In this document: one piece after another, positions 31,416-43,711 of the stretch
Position numbering within the stretch: the stretch's first letter is position 1
Layout of the letters: each line of letters begins with the position of its first letter
Source: Ascaphus truei
Lineage: Eukaryota; Chordata; Amphibia; Anura; Ascaphidae
Reading direction: 5' to 3'
Length of the DNA: 64,000 nt
Assembly: GCA_036426205.1 (NCBI GenBank)
Contig: CM071570.1
Location: forward strand, 70,369,429 to 70,433,428
Program-made: the position numbers and the translations under genes
Notes under the pieces: model-generated
Told to the model about the DNA's origin: nothing
Database searches by the model: none
The model's input: the letters and a program-made list of their open reading frames with translations, nothing else

Positions 31416-33795
31416 GTCATGTTAAGTCGTGGTTCTAATATTGTAAGCATAAATACATCTAAATGTTCCATTTCTTCTTTTTTTTTTTAAATAAGTATCT
31501 TGAAGAATCTTTTTAATTTTCTACATATTTGCTTGAATGACTCAAATGGGCACACAAGCATACAGGACAAACGGTTTGCATAAGGAAAACAAAGCATTAG
31601 AAACTGCAGGCACGCAAACAGCACAATGCAAATGCATTGACAAGCCATCCTAAAATGTTTGCTATGGTTATTGTAGGTGCATGTCACTTGTATTATTAAA
31701 GAAATCCTTTAAGCACCAGGAATTTTTGTTTGGAGTGATTCTTACTGCGTAGGTATATGGACACTTTTCCCATGAGAATGGTATATAGTGGACACAGTGT
31801 ACAATCCTTTGCTTTAAAATAGCTGATTTTAATGTATTCAACCTTCTTTTACACAGTGTCTGTCCTGTGGCCTTTCAGATTCATTTGCAGGTAAACAAAC
31901 TGACAGGCTACAACCCTATAACCAACTAGAGTTGTCACAGCTGTGCTACATAATAAGGCGTCTAAACTCCTATCCTGCTAAGGAATGTTTGCTGTCACCA
32001 CAGGCTATGGGTAGCAAATATTTTCCATGGCTTTTTCAGAAAAGGTCTCATAGTGTATTTCACATTGATCGATTGCTGCATCACATTGTACAAACGGTCC
32101 TCTAAAGCATAAGATGCATGTATTTCTGTTGAAGAGCAGGGATGAAAGGATGGCTGTGTAATCCATTTAGAAAGCTGCTTGTTGTCAGCGTGGATATATT
32201 TAAGTGTGAAAAAGGATGTACTTTTGTTTACATTTAAGGTTGCTAGCTCTTCAGGCCTGGCATGCAATCTTAAGCAATAAGGAATTGACCTTACAAGATA
32301 AATATGCTATTTTCTAAGAGACCGAATGGACTATCCATGTATTAGTTTGCGAGGTGAAGTTCTACTCTCTTTTACTTGTATAATAGCACGTTTCTATCTA
32401 ACTGACTTATTCTACACTATAATATGGTACTTTCGGCTGATATTTCTGGTTTCAGATCCTTCAAACACAATTGTTCTCACATGTTCCTCTGCATTTATCT
32501 TTAGAAAATTGTACCATTTCAGATGGTTATTTCTAGCTGGACAGTAGAGTTCAATATGAGATTTTATTTATGTGTCAAAGTACCTGTGAGCTTCAAATAT
32601 GTAGGCACATAAAAATATATAAAAATATTTTACTTAATGATTATGCGTGACATCTTATTTAAGCACTGCCAGAAGTAGAATGAGTGTGGATAGGTTTGTC
32701 GAAATACCCTAAAAGTAATGTGCACACACACCAGAAATCTAGCCATGCCTCATATCAAAAAGTGTAAATAGCGTGCCAGACTCATCATGCAAAAAAGGCT
32801 ATTTGATAAAGCATGTTGATAAATGTCATAGTATACAGTATATAATCATGCTTTCACTTTGGGTCAGGTAACTATGTGGTTAGAATGATGAACAGAAGTA
32901 AAGGGGATTGCTAACACAAAAAAAATATGTTTGAACTGTCTAAGTGTGACTGGTTTCAGTGGAGTCTTCATACATATTCCACCAAATGATTTCACTTATC
33001 TCTGAACAGAGACTAGTTGTGAAAACTGGATCGTACAAAAGTTGGACTTCCTATTATTTTCAGCACAGTACATTTGTTTTCTAAACTTCCATTGTTTCTC
33101 TTCTTTGCCAACAAACTTATCTTTCTGGTACTCTATGTACCTCTCTTCAATAACTCTTTAAATTCCACTGTGTCTCTTCATGTAACCGTCTCTCCTTTTT
33201 AAACCTTAAAACCTTATGCCTGTCTTTGTAATCCCATGGTTTAGCTACACTTACTGTGGGGACTCAAGTGTATCGGTGCCTCATGGTCGTTAGCAGAGAG
33301 TTTACAGACAGCAGACAGCTCAGGTAGTACGTGGTCAAAAGGTAACAGATAATTGGAAAATACTTTACTAGATACTTTTTGCGATCCCACATGCATAGAT
33401 GGTCTATGTTCTCAAATTGAACATCAATTGTATATACAGTATTTAGTTAATAGTCACCATCACGCTATTTGTACCACCCTAGCATAGAACACAAAGTGTT
33501 CCAACAAGAATAAAAATCAAGATAAATGTAACTAGGATATTGTAATTTTTTTTGCAATAGAAAGTAAACATGTTGTGCAGAATCTTTATGGCTATCACCT
33601 ATACTTAAATAATGTGTATGCAAATATGTTCTGTGTAGCCAAAGACAGAACAGTAATTAATTCCATGAATAGGAAACACATTAAGCCTTAGAGTGCCTGT
33701 TGTTCATTGACCTACCTGCTACATCATCAGGATCGGCACGTCAGTGGCCCTTGTGACGTACCGTACGTCAGCCACATTTTGCTAATTTTCTAGAG
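31416..33795. other. AT-rich sequence without recognised gene
   Basis: No ORF with recognisable similarity and no TIR or LTR pair seen. It could be intergenic or intronic. Confidence 0.45.
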
Positions 33796-34030
33796 CAGAG
33801 GTGTTCAAATCCAGTCCTCAAGCCCCTCCACCAGGCCAGGTTTTCAGGATATCCCAGCTTCAGCACAGGTGACTCAATCTGAGCCTCTGATTGAGCCCCC
33901 TGTGCTGAAGCAAGGGATTGAGAGCCACCTGCGCTGAAGCAGGGACTGATTGAGCCACCTGTGCTGAAGCAGGGATATCCTGAAAACCTGATCTGTTTGG
34001 GGGAGGGGGGCTAGAGGCCTGGAGCTGCAC
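33796..34030. mobile_element. hAT-like MITE with internal 20-bp repeats
   Basis: The left arm CAGAGGTGTTCAAATCCAGT.. CAGGTTTTCAGGATATCCC is mirrored by GGGATATCCTGAAAACCTG.. near 33972-34000 and GGCCTGGAGCTGCAC. Inside are several copies of CACCTGTGCTGAAGCAGGGA in both orientations. This arrangement is that of a widespread vertebrate hAT-type MITE. Target duplication not resolved. Confidence 0.8.
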
Positions 34031-35826
34031 AAGGGGATGGAGCATTGAACGCACTCCACTTCCGTTTTTGGCATCAAGGAGCTGGCTGTGACTTCCCACA
34101 CCATAAAGGTTAACTTCCAAGAAATATAAGTGTCTTTTAGACTGCTATTCTGCATTATTTTGTAGAAGATGCTGTTCTGCTTTTTGTGAACATTTCAGGG
34201 GCTATGTCTAAAAAATGCATCTAGACACAGATCTACTTTTGTTTATGTTTTGCTTGCGTCAGCGCTAAATGTTATACATTTGTAAAAACACTAAGGGGGT
34301 TAATTCATTAATTGTGATAGTCCTAATGGGGGCAGTAGCGCATGCATATTCCAAGTGACTTCAATGTGGGTTTCCATTCAATAGTGCCCCAATCTGCATT
34401 ATCGCAGTTTGATGACTAACCAGTTTATAGAGATATGTCTGGTTAAGCATCAATTTTACGCCAAAAAGTTCACTTGTGTTCATTGAAATATAGACCCCAT
34501 TTCGTTTATTGATTAGGTTTTTTAGATGATTAAAATATTGTATGCACTGGAAATTGGAATATTGTGTGTACTAGTGCTGCAAATATATATTTGCCCACTA
34601 CTGCTTAGCAAACTTTTATATAGTGAACTAAATCTATCATAATTGTTTCTACAGAGTGTTCATTAACTGCAGGAAGCACTCTTTTACCAAATAATTGTGT
34701 TCTAAAAAGCAGTGGTAAGAGTGAAGCTGGTTAAAACAAGATTAGTAATGGATTTACAGTGATGGAAGAAATGAGGGTTATAAAATACTTTTAGTATACT
34801 CTTCATTTAACATAGCTATTAATAATATAGTTGCTTGCTTTGATCATGGTTAACTACCTTAGAAAATAAACCATAGTATAAACATTTTTATCTTGTGGCT
34901 CTTAAAAGATCATGTTAAAAAGAATGTGATATTTTATCTGTGCCTTTCATAATACAATTACATTTTCACAGTTCAAAAAGTATTTATTAATTTAAAAATT
35001 GATTTCACTTTCTCTGTGTTTAATCCTGTTCGCATACCACTTACTGTCCAGTTCAAAATCCTGTATGTGTTTTTTTTTTAATAAATCAGTTGGGTTGTAT
35101 TAGATAATACCTATGACATTTTTTTCACTCTTTATGTCCTTGTTAATGGTTTTTAATGTATTAAGAGTCCTGAGTTCGTTATTCTAACTTTTTATGATAC
35201 TACCCCATGTCCTCCTTTGAAATATGCAGCCATATTGCATAAACCACTAAGCAGAATCTTCACAGATCGACCATGGAAGAACCGATCGATCAGCATTGCC
35301 GTAAAGGCAAGGAATTACTGTATTTATTAGAACGGAGCAAAAAAAACGGGCAAGAGGAACTTTGGTATCTTACATCTTGAAAAAAAAATATTGATGTAAT
35401 AACGCTTGAAAATGGACATTAGAAAATATACAGAAATATTGCCATATGTTTATTCTGGCACGGAAAGTGTCTTAAGAAATAGCGCTGCTTAGTACATATG
35501 GGCCTATGTCTTTTGAGGATACATTATATTATAGCATGAAAGAGTTATAGGGCTGTACGCATATTTTGTGTTTTATCATGTCATAGTCCAACATCTTCTT
35601 TTCTGATATTGTTTCCCTTAAAATGGAAAAAGAGCATTTAGCCTTACAGTCTACTTTATAAACACAACGAGCGCTTTGTAATAATTGTTTCATTATTGTA
35701 GATGTGTTTAATAGCTTCTTAAGCTAAACAAAGATTATATGCTGCTCACCACAATCAAACAATGCATTCAATATTACCGCTGCAGCTGGTTCAAGGAGTA
35801 CCTGTCCTGGTGATCCTTATCTGAAC
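34031..35826. other. AT-rich sequence without recognised gene
   Basis: Nothing supported beyond simple A/T runs. Confidence 0.45.
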
Positions 35827-35935
35827 TGTAGATAAGGGAGATCCAACGCACAACGGATTTGCTGAATAGAAAATTTTGGCACAATAAATTTTCTATTGGG
35901 CAAATCCGTTGTGCGTTGGATCTCCCTTATCTACA
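35827..35935. repeat. Long perfect-type hairpin (about 50-bp arms)
   Basis: Left arm from TGTAGATAAGGGAGATCC, right arm ending GGATCTCCCTTATCTACA, separated by about 9 bases. I see only two adjacent mismatches (CA/GG) in the arms. Confidence 0.93.
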
Positions 35936-36663
35936 TAATAGCTTCTTAAAGCAGCAATCCCTCAGATATATGTAGGGGTTTCTTCTGATGTTGCTACTTT
36001 CTATTGGCCGCAGACGTAAGCCCTAGTACTACGGCCATTTTGGGTCCACCTGACAAGTATTTTTGCACGGTCAACAAACCTGCTAGTTGCTCAGTAGCCA
36101 GGGAGTTCCCGGAGATTATGGGACCCCATACAAAATGTTTTTTTGTAAATAAGTAGCAGGCGGCTGTTTCTTTAACTCCATAATACAGAACGATGTACAG
36201 TGAGAATGCTGCCATTTGTTTTTCAAAAGTTCAAGTTATTTGAGCTGAGTTACTAAACATTGCTTTAAAAACGCACAATTGCCACCATACGCACAATATT
36301 TTTTTAAGGTTGAAAACTACAGGATGAATTTACCATAAAATATGTGATTAGGATATTGTCCAAAAAGGTCTGTCCAAATGTTCTAAATTTATGAATATGT
36401 AGCAAATGTTGTAGGCTATTGACTAATTTGGAGGCATTAATATTCTCCAGAGCGTGCCAAAAAATAAAACTGGCATATGGAATAAGCAATATGTGAATTA
36501 TAATAGGGAACATAACCTCAATGCACAGACAACAATGTGTGACAACTATCTAATGTTCAGACTGCTTATTGTTTACCAATTCCATCTGTTTGGGTTTCTT
36601 TCTGTTCCCTCTAATGGAATTATAGCTTCCATTAAGCAAAGGCATGCCAAGCCCAAGGTTTAA
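35936..36663. other. AT-rich sequence without recognised gene
   Basis: No feature supported. Confidence 0.45.
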
Positions 36664-36665
36664 TG

Positions 36666-36706
<41 letters not shown>

Positions 36707-36709
36707 TCT

Positions 36710-36761
<52 letters not shown>

Positions 36762-36776
36762 GTGGGGGGTGTGTGT

Positions 36777-36817
<41 letters not shown>
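36664..36817 (+). repeat. (TG)n microsatellite
   Basis: About 150 bases of GT repeats with short interruptions (ATATG, TCTCTAG, GGGTGGGGGG). Confidence 0.97.
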
Positions 36818-36818
<1 letters not shown>

Positions 36819-37849
36819 CTACATATAATGTCACATTCTGCTCATATTTGGTATTGCTATTGATAACTTGTCATACATCTTGACTACAAATGTAAAACAA
36901 TTTTCTAATTTCCTTGCTTACCTTCATTTGAAACCTTTATTATATTCTGAATCTTTACAGGCCATTTGTGCAAACTAATGAAGTGTCCCCCTGTGTCTTA
37001 CACCATGTTCTAACGTTATTCATGGTTTATTTTTATGATTTGGAAGTCTGTGTATTATGTATTTACAGTAGCACACATCGCAAAATGAAAAGCGGCGAGA
37101 TTATATTCTTCAAGCTGCATTTAATAAAATGAACAGCTTGGCAATAGGGAAACCAGGACTCATTTAAAAATGAGTCTGACAAAGCTAACATCATTGCTAT
37201 CTGCATGTTTCCTCAGTGGCAAATTCCTGGATCCGGGATGGCACTAAACCTGATGTTCGTCTTGTTTACTTAACTAAATATGCTAGGTGATAGAACCAGA
37301 CATGAGGAGGTCATGTGAGCCATAGCAAACAACCAACAGATGCATTATATTTATTTTGTTTTACAGCCTTTTCATAACTTTTCCTAAACCACAGGCTGGT
37401 TTTACTTGTAGGCTGTGCAGCTGATTATAGTACTCTTTTATCTTTTGACTTATTATTTATTAACCTTCTATATTAGGTTAAAATATGAAGCATCATTCAC
37501 ATAGAAGAGGTTAAGTTGTTTATGATTTAACAAGTCCTTACTATGTAAGTATATTTATATTTTGTTTAAAAAAAAAAGTCAATGATGTTATTATAATTTA
37601 ATCAAAAAATATGGGCACATGAAAAACCTGCTCATTCCCCCAAAACATGCCTTTGCGATAGCAGCCATGAAGCACTATTTTATCTTTTTATTAATTAACA
37701 TGTCTCTAATTACATCTGTGTACACAAAGCTTTATATTGGCAATTTGAAATAAATGTGAATAGAAATACAATACAATCTTCAGACTGCCGCAGATGCTAA
37801 TTCCAATTATGTTACTTTGTTACAGCATAACAAACTCACCTTAGCAAAC
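36818..37849. other. AT-rich sequence without recognised gene
   Basis: No feature supported. Confidence 0.45.
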
Positions 37850-38405
37850 TAGACACCTTCTACAACTCAATAGGCCGCTTTGTCCTACAATGTAACTACA
37901 ACACACACCACTGCGCAATGCTACTAGAACTAGATTGCCTATCCCTTGAGTCTGGGCGCAAAGTATATTTTTCCTGTTTTGCCTTCAAGTACTTTCTTGG
38001 CAAGCTACCCGCCTAGCTGAACAAGTTCTTCACCCCTACCACATCCTGTACTTATCTCAGATCTGACACCAAAATACTGCTCACGATCCCAAGGTTCAAC
38101 AAAGAGTCTGGGCCCTCCTCCTTCTCTTACCATGCAGCTAACAACTGGAACAATCTATAAACTCTCAAAACCGCCTCCTGTTTAAGTTATTTCAATACTT
38201 CAGCTGTCTCACATTTAAATCTTGTCTCTAACTGTTACCTACACCCATAACATATATTGTCTCTAACTGTCAATGAAATGTCTGTAAATATAACATATAA
38301 CATCAGTTCATATAACGTAACCATGTATTGTCATCATAACTCTGTGCCCAGGACATACTTCAAAACGAGAGGTAACTCTCAATGTATAAATACCTAGTAA
38401 AATAT
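37850..38405 (+). pseudogene. Non-LTR retrotransposon ORF2 C-terminus and 3' end
   Basis: Plus-strand frame from about 37853 reads LDTFYNSIGRFVLQCNYNTHH.., CLSLESGRKVYFSCFAFKYF, LGKLPA, then after a stop LRSDTKILLTIPRFNKESGP and SFSYHAANNWNNL. This is the C-terminal region after the RT domain in L2/Rex1-type LINEs (pattern LRS..L.VPR...GKR.F...AP..WN.LP). Stops interrupt it. The 3' end (38335-38405: CCCAGGACATACTT.., GAGGTAACTCTCAATG, then A/T tail) matches the orphan tails at 17280, 26085 and 29028, which ties those tails to this LINE family. Confidence 0.8.
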
Positions 38406-38417
38406 TTATACTCCAAT

Positions 38418-38658
38418 AAACAGCAAGGATGTAGAGGAGCACAGCAGCGTTTCCCAGCAGCATACCAGCTAGTAGATCGCCAAAAAATGAGGGTAACTCC
38501 AAACAGGGATAAGTATTAAAAAGGGATTTAATGGTCAGTTTGTTTCTTGTAACTGACCATTAAACCTTTTTAATACTTATCCTGTTTGGAGTTACCCTCA
38601 TTTTTTGGCGATCTACAGCTGGTTACTGCTGGGGGAAACGCTGCATCCTTGCTGTTTG
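38418..38658. repeat. Fold-back element (about 110-bp arms)
   Basis: Left arm CAGCAAGGATG...GTAGATCGCCAAAAAATGAG...TTTAATGGTCAGTT. The right arm is its reverse complement, AACTGACCATTAAA...CTCATTTTTTGGCGATCTAC...CATCCTTGCTG, around a loop of about 10 bases. There are small indels in the outer half and few mismatches in the inner half. Confidence 0.92.
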
Positions 38659-40870
38659 TGTTTACCCTGAGAGGACAGCACGCTGGAATTGATCCACTAA
38701 CCAAGGACACCACCATGGAAGGTAAAGGGCTATAGCCCATTATACTATTACCATCCAGTGCTGGACTGACTGAGTTATTTCCCCAGGGTTGAGTACACTA
38801 CTATTAGGAGACCTATTTTGGGGTACCCGCGTGGGGACCACCAGGCCTCAAGTTTCTCACCCTGGGATGTTATGAATCATACTCTATGTCTTTGAACTTG
38901 GATCTATCATGGAAAATGGAACTATTATAATATTAATGAGCTATTCATGGTGATGCACCAATACACTGCCTACCTATCTACGAATATACTCCAATAAATA
39001 ATAATTATAAATGACTAAATTTGGTAAAGGAAAATCAATGTCATGGAAATATGTGTCAAGATTGATATGGTCCCACCAATTCTATTGATGCAAAATGTGT
39101 GTCATTTTAGATTGGGTGTATAGTTCGAGTTGCCCATTCCTATTTTCTTTCGTTACTTACTTTTCACGTGTGCCCTTCTTTTAGGGAGACTAGCACCCTG
39201 ATGCAGAATTTTGCTGTAAATGCATAACTAGCGGTGACCTACAAATAAGGATGCGGTAGTATAACTTCTGAGTTTACAGTGCGATTAGAATTAGTCATTA
39301 ACATCTGTTATAAAATGATGCAAATGAAATCTTAGAATAATGCAAATGCTGATGTACAAATTCCTTTAATTATTAGACTCCTTTTAAGCTCTTTTGGGTA
39401 CGACCTGCCACTATAAGAGCCCTATGAATTATTTCCCTTCTTCTACTGCCTCGTGGTCCTTTTTCCTGTAAAGGATTTTGTGCCAGGTAATGCCTGTGCA
39501 TCAACAGAGCAGCTAAGCAGCAATGGTTCATTCAAATCCACAGTGAAATGTATAGTGTTAGTCTGATTTACACAGTGTCCACATTGGCGCAAAATTAAAA
39601 AGCCTTTCTAAATTAATAACAGCTGTTAAAATTACTCTAAATTGGGTGCAGGTGCAATACGGGTTCTGTTTAACAGGAATACGCCCATGTAGAACACATA
39701 AAGATAAATTATGAATAGTCACGCCTACACTCCACCTGTTGGGTTGTAATTTGAATGACCCTTGCTCAAAATGTCATTTGCGTAATTTTTGTGTTAACTC
39801 TAAATTAAGTTCTTATTTTTTAGGAGTCTCACGAACCTCTAATTTGGACCCATGCAATAAGTTAGTGTTACAACTCTACTGTTTAGTTGAGATGTGCGAA
39901 CTCGTTCATACAGTATTTGGTTCACCAATGTTCATATTGAACTTTCAAGACCCATATTTCAGGCTATTGTGTTTTTTACTAGTCAAACTGCTTGCAAACT
40001 TTAAAAAAGTCCGATTTTGTGTGGATCAGAATGGTTTGTATATTTGGCCGAACAGTTTGCAAATCTCTAGTTGTTAACCAACTCTAAACTGGCCCCTTCA
40101 TTTGCTATCCTGAGTGTGAATACTTTGTAGACCACATAATATCTGGCTGTAAAAAGCATAGAGACTCCTATCTTAACAAGATAACAAACAAGCAACAGCA
40201 AACAATCTTTCCTAATAAAATATATAAAATATTACTCTTCGTAGCTGATTTACAGTAAAGTACAACCATGTAACACCTACACTGCTCAAATTATAATATA
40301 GAATATATAGTTAACAATATTTTCATTGTTTTAATTTATACTTAACAGCTTTTAAAACATATGCATTTTAGCAACGCTAAACTAAAAGAAAACTGCAAAT
40401 TAGAATGAAACAACTCATGTTCCAAATACTTAACCCTATTTTATACACTTTTCTTTCAGGAACATAGGGACAATAAGAATTGTGGAACCAAACAAAAAAT
40501 GCAGTGAAGTGCTAAAGAGAGCACTTTGTTTCTATTTTTTCTGCTAATTTGTATCTTCACTGCATTGTAATTTATACCTGGCATGAATGATAATAAAATA
40601 TTTGAATATGCTGCAAAAAAAATATTTTTTTCTCACATTTCTTTAACTTTTTTCAAAATCACAGACGTTCTAAAAAATCTGCCATTCACGACATTTTGTT
40701 CTTAAATGGAAAAAGTATAAAAAGGGGACATTTTTCAAAAACAGCTAAACAAAAGCCCACTTTTTTATATTAGATTTTCTTGCTAAATTGGACAATCCCA
40801 CCAGAGAATTTATTTTTCGAAAGTCATTTTTTTTTGGGTTCAATCAACGTTTTCAGCAAATAAAAATATA
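38659..40870. other. AT-rich sequence without recognised gene
   Basis: No gene. Nothing beyond A/T-rich words. Confidence 0.45.
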
Positions 40871-40875
40871 ACTTG

Positions 40876-41180
40876 GGAGCACATCTCAGACAGGTCCACA
40901 AATCTGCCTTCCCCCATTATCTCTTAACATACAATGCTTCCACTGCAGCCAGGGATTCTGGGAAATGACATGCACTTACAGTGCATTACTTTTTACCTGG
41001 ATCCCTATAAGCGTATGCCTGCTGCATTACACAGCTTTTTCAGCACAGCGTGGGTTAAGGAAGTACATAGCCAGTAAACCTACCCACAGACAGTTGTTTC
41101 GACTTTTGGGGTCTCATCAGTGTGAGGCTGGTTTACTGGTCCTGCAATGTGAAGCTGGGGGGAAACCCCCGTGAACCGAA
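40876..41180 (-). mobile_element. Hammerhead-bearing short repeat (retrozyme-like, tentative)
   Basis: About 40880-40975 (GACAGGTC.., CCACTGCAGC.AGGGATTCTG, GGAAATGACATG) is homologous to the reverse complement of 57095-57200, which marks it as a dispersed repeat. The canonical hammerhead fold at 41071-41139 lies next to it. The repeat has no ORF. Small non-coding repeats with type I hammerheads are known in animals as retrozymes; borders and tandem structure were not established here. Confidence 0.5.
41071..41139 (-). ncRNA. Type I hammerhead ribozyme, complete core
   Basis: Read on the minus strand. Stem I has an outer 10-bp helix (CCAGTAAACC/GGTTTACTGG), an internal loop (AGC/TA), and an inner 6-bp helix (CTCACA/TGTGGG, one G-U). 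The core CTGATGA is complete. Stem II is GAC/GTC with a CCCAAAA loop. Then come GAA, a 3-bp stem III (ACA/TGT around AC), and the cleavage triplet GUC with C at position 17. Every invariant hammerhead core position is satisfied, and stem I is open-ended, which defines type I. The very short stem III suggests that a dimeric form may be needed. The predicted cut lies after minus-strand C17 (plus position 41089). Confidence 0.88.
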
Positions 41181-41857
41181 TTTCAGACCACTGTGGTCAC
41201 TAAAACAGTAATAATATAGTACTTTTATTTGCTTGTATTTTTTTTCCAACTAGGCCAGGGTTTCCAATTAGACTTTCTAAATGGTGGACATGATATATAT
41301 TTCCAAATTGAGACAGTTTGGCCCCTGGGACTAGCTGAAAAAATGAACCATACAGTCCCTCAAAGTGGAAATGTCACTATTACTTTGAAAATGTTCACAC
41401 AGCAAAAAAGGTAATTGAATTTTACATAGTTGCACTGCCTTTAATTTTACTAAAAATAAATCTCTGTGGTTACCTATTGTCCATGTATGAATGGCACCCT
41501 TTATAGATTCAGCCTCAAGGATTTCTTTTGCAATATCAGCACTGTCAGGTTTATTAATGTGCAACAAATGGGCTCTATATTCTTATTGCATTAAAGTAAA
41601 TATGTTGAAATTAATACAATATATTAGCACATTTAAAAAAAAAATCAAACTTCATAAAATCAATGCATTTGCACTGAACTGGGAATCAATTGGGTTTCTT
41701 GAGCGCTTAAACAATTGCTTAGCTTCATTATCCCATGAACCACCATTGGTTATACTTGCAAAGATTTTGGTTCACCCAGGACATTTCTGGTTGGCACAGG
41801 CCTGTAAAAAAAGCACAAATAGATCAGCAATAACTGTAGGTAGTATGAAAGACTTAT
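41181..41857. other. Non-coding sequence, nothing recognised
   Basis: Open frames occur on both strands, but none resembles a known family. Confidence 0.4.
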
Positions 41858-42213
41858 TTACATTGCTTTCCGAATAAATGACAGGTACAGAATTTGGCTG
41901 AAAATGGCCACGGCATTTACTAACCAGTTATACAAACATAATTCTTTGCAGAAATTACCATTAACATAATAACATATTAACTTGTGCCAGCCACTTCCTT
42001 TAATGCCAGTGGGCATGTTGAAACCCAAAACTCCCAAGACTAGCGCAACCCAAGCCCAAGCTAAAGGGAATTTCATTACCTTACCAAGCCAGGTAGAGAG
42101 CCAAAATACCACCAAACACCTTAAATAGGATAGAGCTGGCAAGAACATCCCTCCACCAGCGAGTCCCTCAAACCTGAAAAGGTCTCCGCACCCCACAATA
42201 TGCCAGCACCCTC
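41858..42213 (-). pseudogene. Downstream part of the YR-retroelement remnant
   Basis: Minus-strand continuation of the SGNH-hydrolase remnant (MRGCWHIVGCGDLFRFEG.., LAGGGMFLPA). It is probably its 3' non-coding or degraded end, since no domain is recognised. Confidence 0.4.
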
Positions 42214-42763
42214 TCAATTATGCAGACCCATATTAAATATTTGTAAACCAAAATCGCTATGATGGACACCATCTTTTCTTGACAAGTCATTATTATCTCC
42301 TTCCAACTTCTTATACCTGATTACCACCCCACCTACTTTCCTTACAAAGTGTGAGATCTCAGAGTTCCCCTTTCTCTTACATCTTTCCAATTCAAGCCAA
42401 TCACTGGCATTCTTCCAAAAAAAACTCTTGGGATGCTTTCCAACTTTACCAAAACCTTCTTTGAGAATAATGACAAACATCTTATGAGGTCATACTTTAT
42501 ACTATTATCAATTCTCCCTGTTTTTAACAGTCCAAGATCATTATCCCCACACGTAACACTAAAATCACAGTCCCACGAACCATGCACCTTATTAACGTTA
42601 ACTCCGGAAACACCTGTGTCCAAACTAAACCTCTAATGCCTCTCCATCTTACCCTGACTGCACTGAATCCCAGATTCCTATCATATGGCTTTCCTTCCAC
42701 ATGCTTCGCTGCCCAATGAATGCATGAATAGCCGACAATCCACACCGATGGAGAGGTGTGCAC
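42214..42763 (-). pseudogene. SGNH-hydrolase-like domain of a DIRS/Ngaro-type retroelement
   Basis: Three overlapping minus-strand frames make one domain. Block I: VWIVGYSCIHWAAKHVEGKP (42524-42763), where the nucleophile Ser of the family's VGHS/VGDS motif is still a Ser (VGYS). Middle: NLGFSAVRVRWRGIRGL.W.QVFPEL. Block III: GDNDLGLLKT (about 42530-42560), with the Asn-Asp pair. End: NASDWLELERCKRKGN.., HFVRKVGGVVIRYKKLEGDN, and block V DGVHHSDFGLQIF with the catalytic Asp-x-x-His. Two frameshifts separate the parts. The fragment at 15107-15310 is a second, shorter copy. The domain's role in the element is unknown; esterase activity is inferred from the fold only. Confidence 0.82.
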
Positions 42764-43292
42764 CTAAATAAGATAATAACCCAACAATACATTAAATTAC
42801 ATAAAAAAATGTAGGCAAACATAACTTTTATATCTCTGAGATTCCCATCTTCCCAACTGCATCCCCTCGCTTTCCTGCAAACCTAGATGAAACCCTTTCC
42901 AATAGTGGCGCCAATTCTAAACGAATGTGCACCAAAGTCGCCCCGTGCACACATTTTTTTGTCTCAATTTTTTAGGGTTATGGGGTACAGAAAAATGAGA
43001 GGGGGGTATAGTAGTTATTGTAGTTATATATTTTGGGTACGTTTATAGGTTGTGGAAATTAGGGAGATAAGATAGGAAAGGAAGAAATAAAAAAAGGAAA
43101 AGAGAGAAAGGTGGAGGGATAGTAATGAGGGGGTGTGGGGGGAAGGAGGGTGGAATGGACTGATGTAGGTGAGATGTTACCACCTGTGAATAAAAACAGG
43201 AAAGGGTGTGGGAATGTAACTAGGTGGGGTGGAGGGAGAGGGGGGTGGAGCATATTCTCCCTCTTCCGAATATACATTATTATTTTTTACAG
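42764..43292. other. Non-coding sequence, purine-rich in part
   Basis: G/A-rich plus strand from 43070 to 43260, otherwise nothing recognised. Confidence 0.45.
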
Positions 43293-43711
43293 GTGTAGCC
43301 TGGTCCCCCGGTTCCTCAGCGCTTCCCTCGCCCCTCCTCTTACCTTTGATAGCTGCGGGGACAGTAGCATGTTGCTAGGGAGGCGAGCGCATCACCGGAG
43401 ACTCGCAGCGAGCGCAGTACAGGGCACCACCATATTAGGAAGGATCGCAAATGCGCGAGACAAGACCGGTGGCCATTATGAGGATCGCGCATGCGCAGTG
43501 TGAAGATAGCGGTGGCCATTAGTAAATAGCTCTGCATGGGGAACTACAAGCCCCAGCAGTCCTTGGGGCCAAAGACCACATGATGCGCAGCAGCCAATAG
43601 GGCGCCCAGAATCTCCTGCAAGGAGATAGATACATTTGGCGTGCTCAGGGAAGCATGCCAGTCGGGGCTGGGACACCAGAGGGTAAGGGTGTAAGTGCAG
43701 GAAATCAGTAG
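43293..43711 (+). mobile_element. LTR 5' fragment
   Basis: Begins TGTAGCCTGGTCCCC, matching the start of the units at 20733 (TGTAGCCAGGTCCCC) and 25038. It contains two GCGCATGCGCA-like words and GGAACTACAAGCCCCAGCAG. No matching 3' end identified. Confidence 0.45.

Noticed and set aside
33715..33780. ATCATCAGGATC resembling a reversed hammerhead core
   Set aside because: No GAAA partner or pairing stems in the expected positions.
36550..36883. His/Thr- and Cys/Val-rich open frames
   Set aside because: Both are translations of the (TG)n microsatellite.
41491..41877. 128-codon plus-strand frame near the hammerhead repeat
   Set aside because: No recognised domain, and it runs into the reverse strand of the YR-retroelement remnant.
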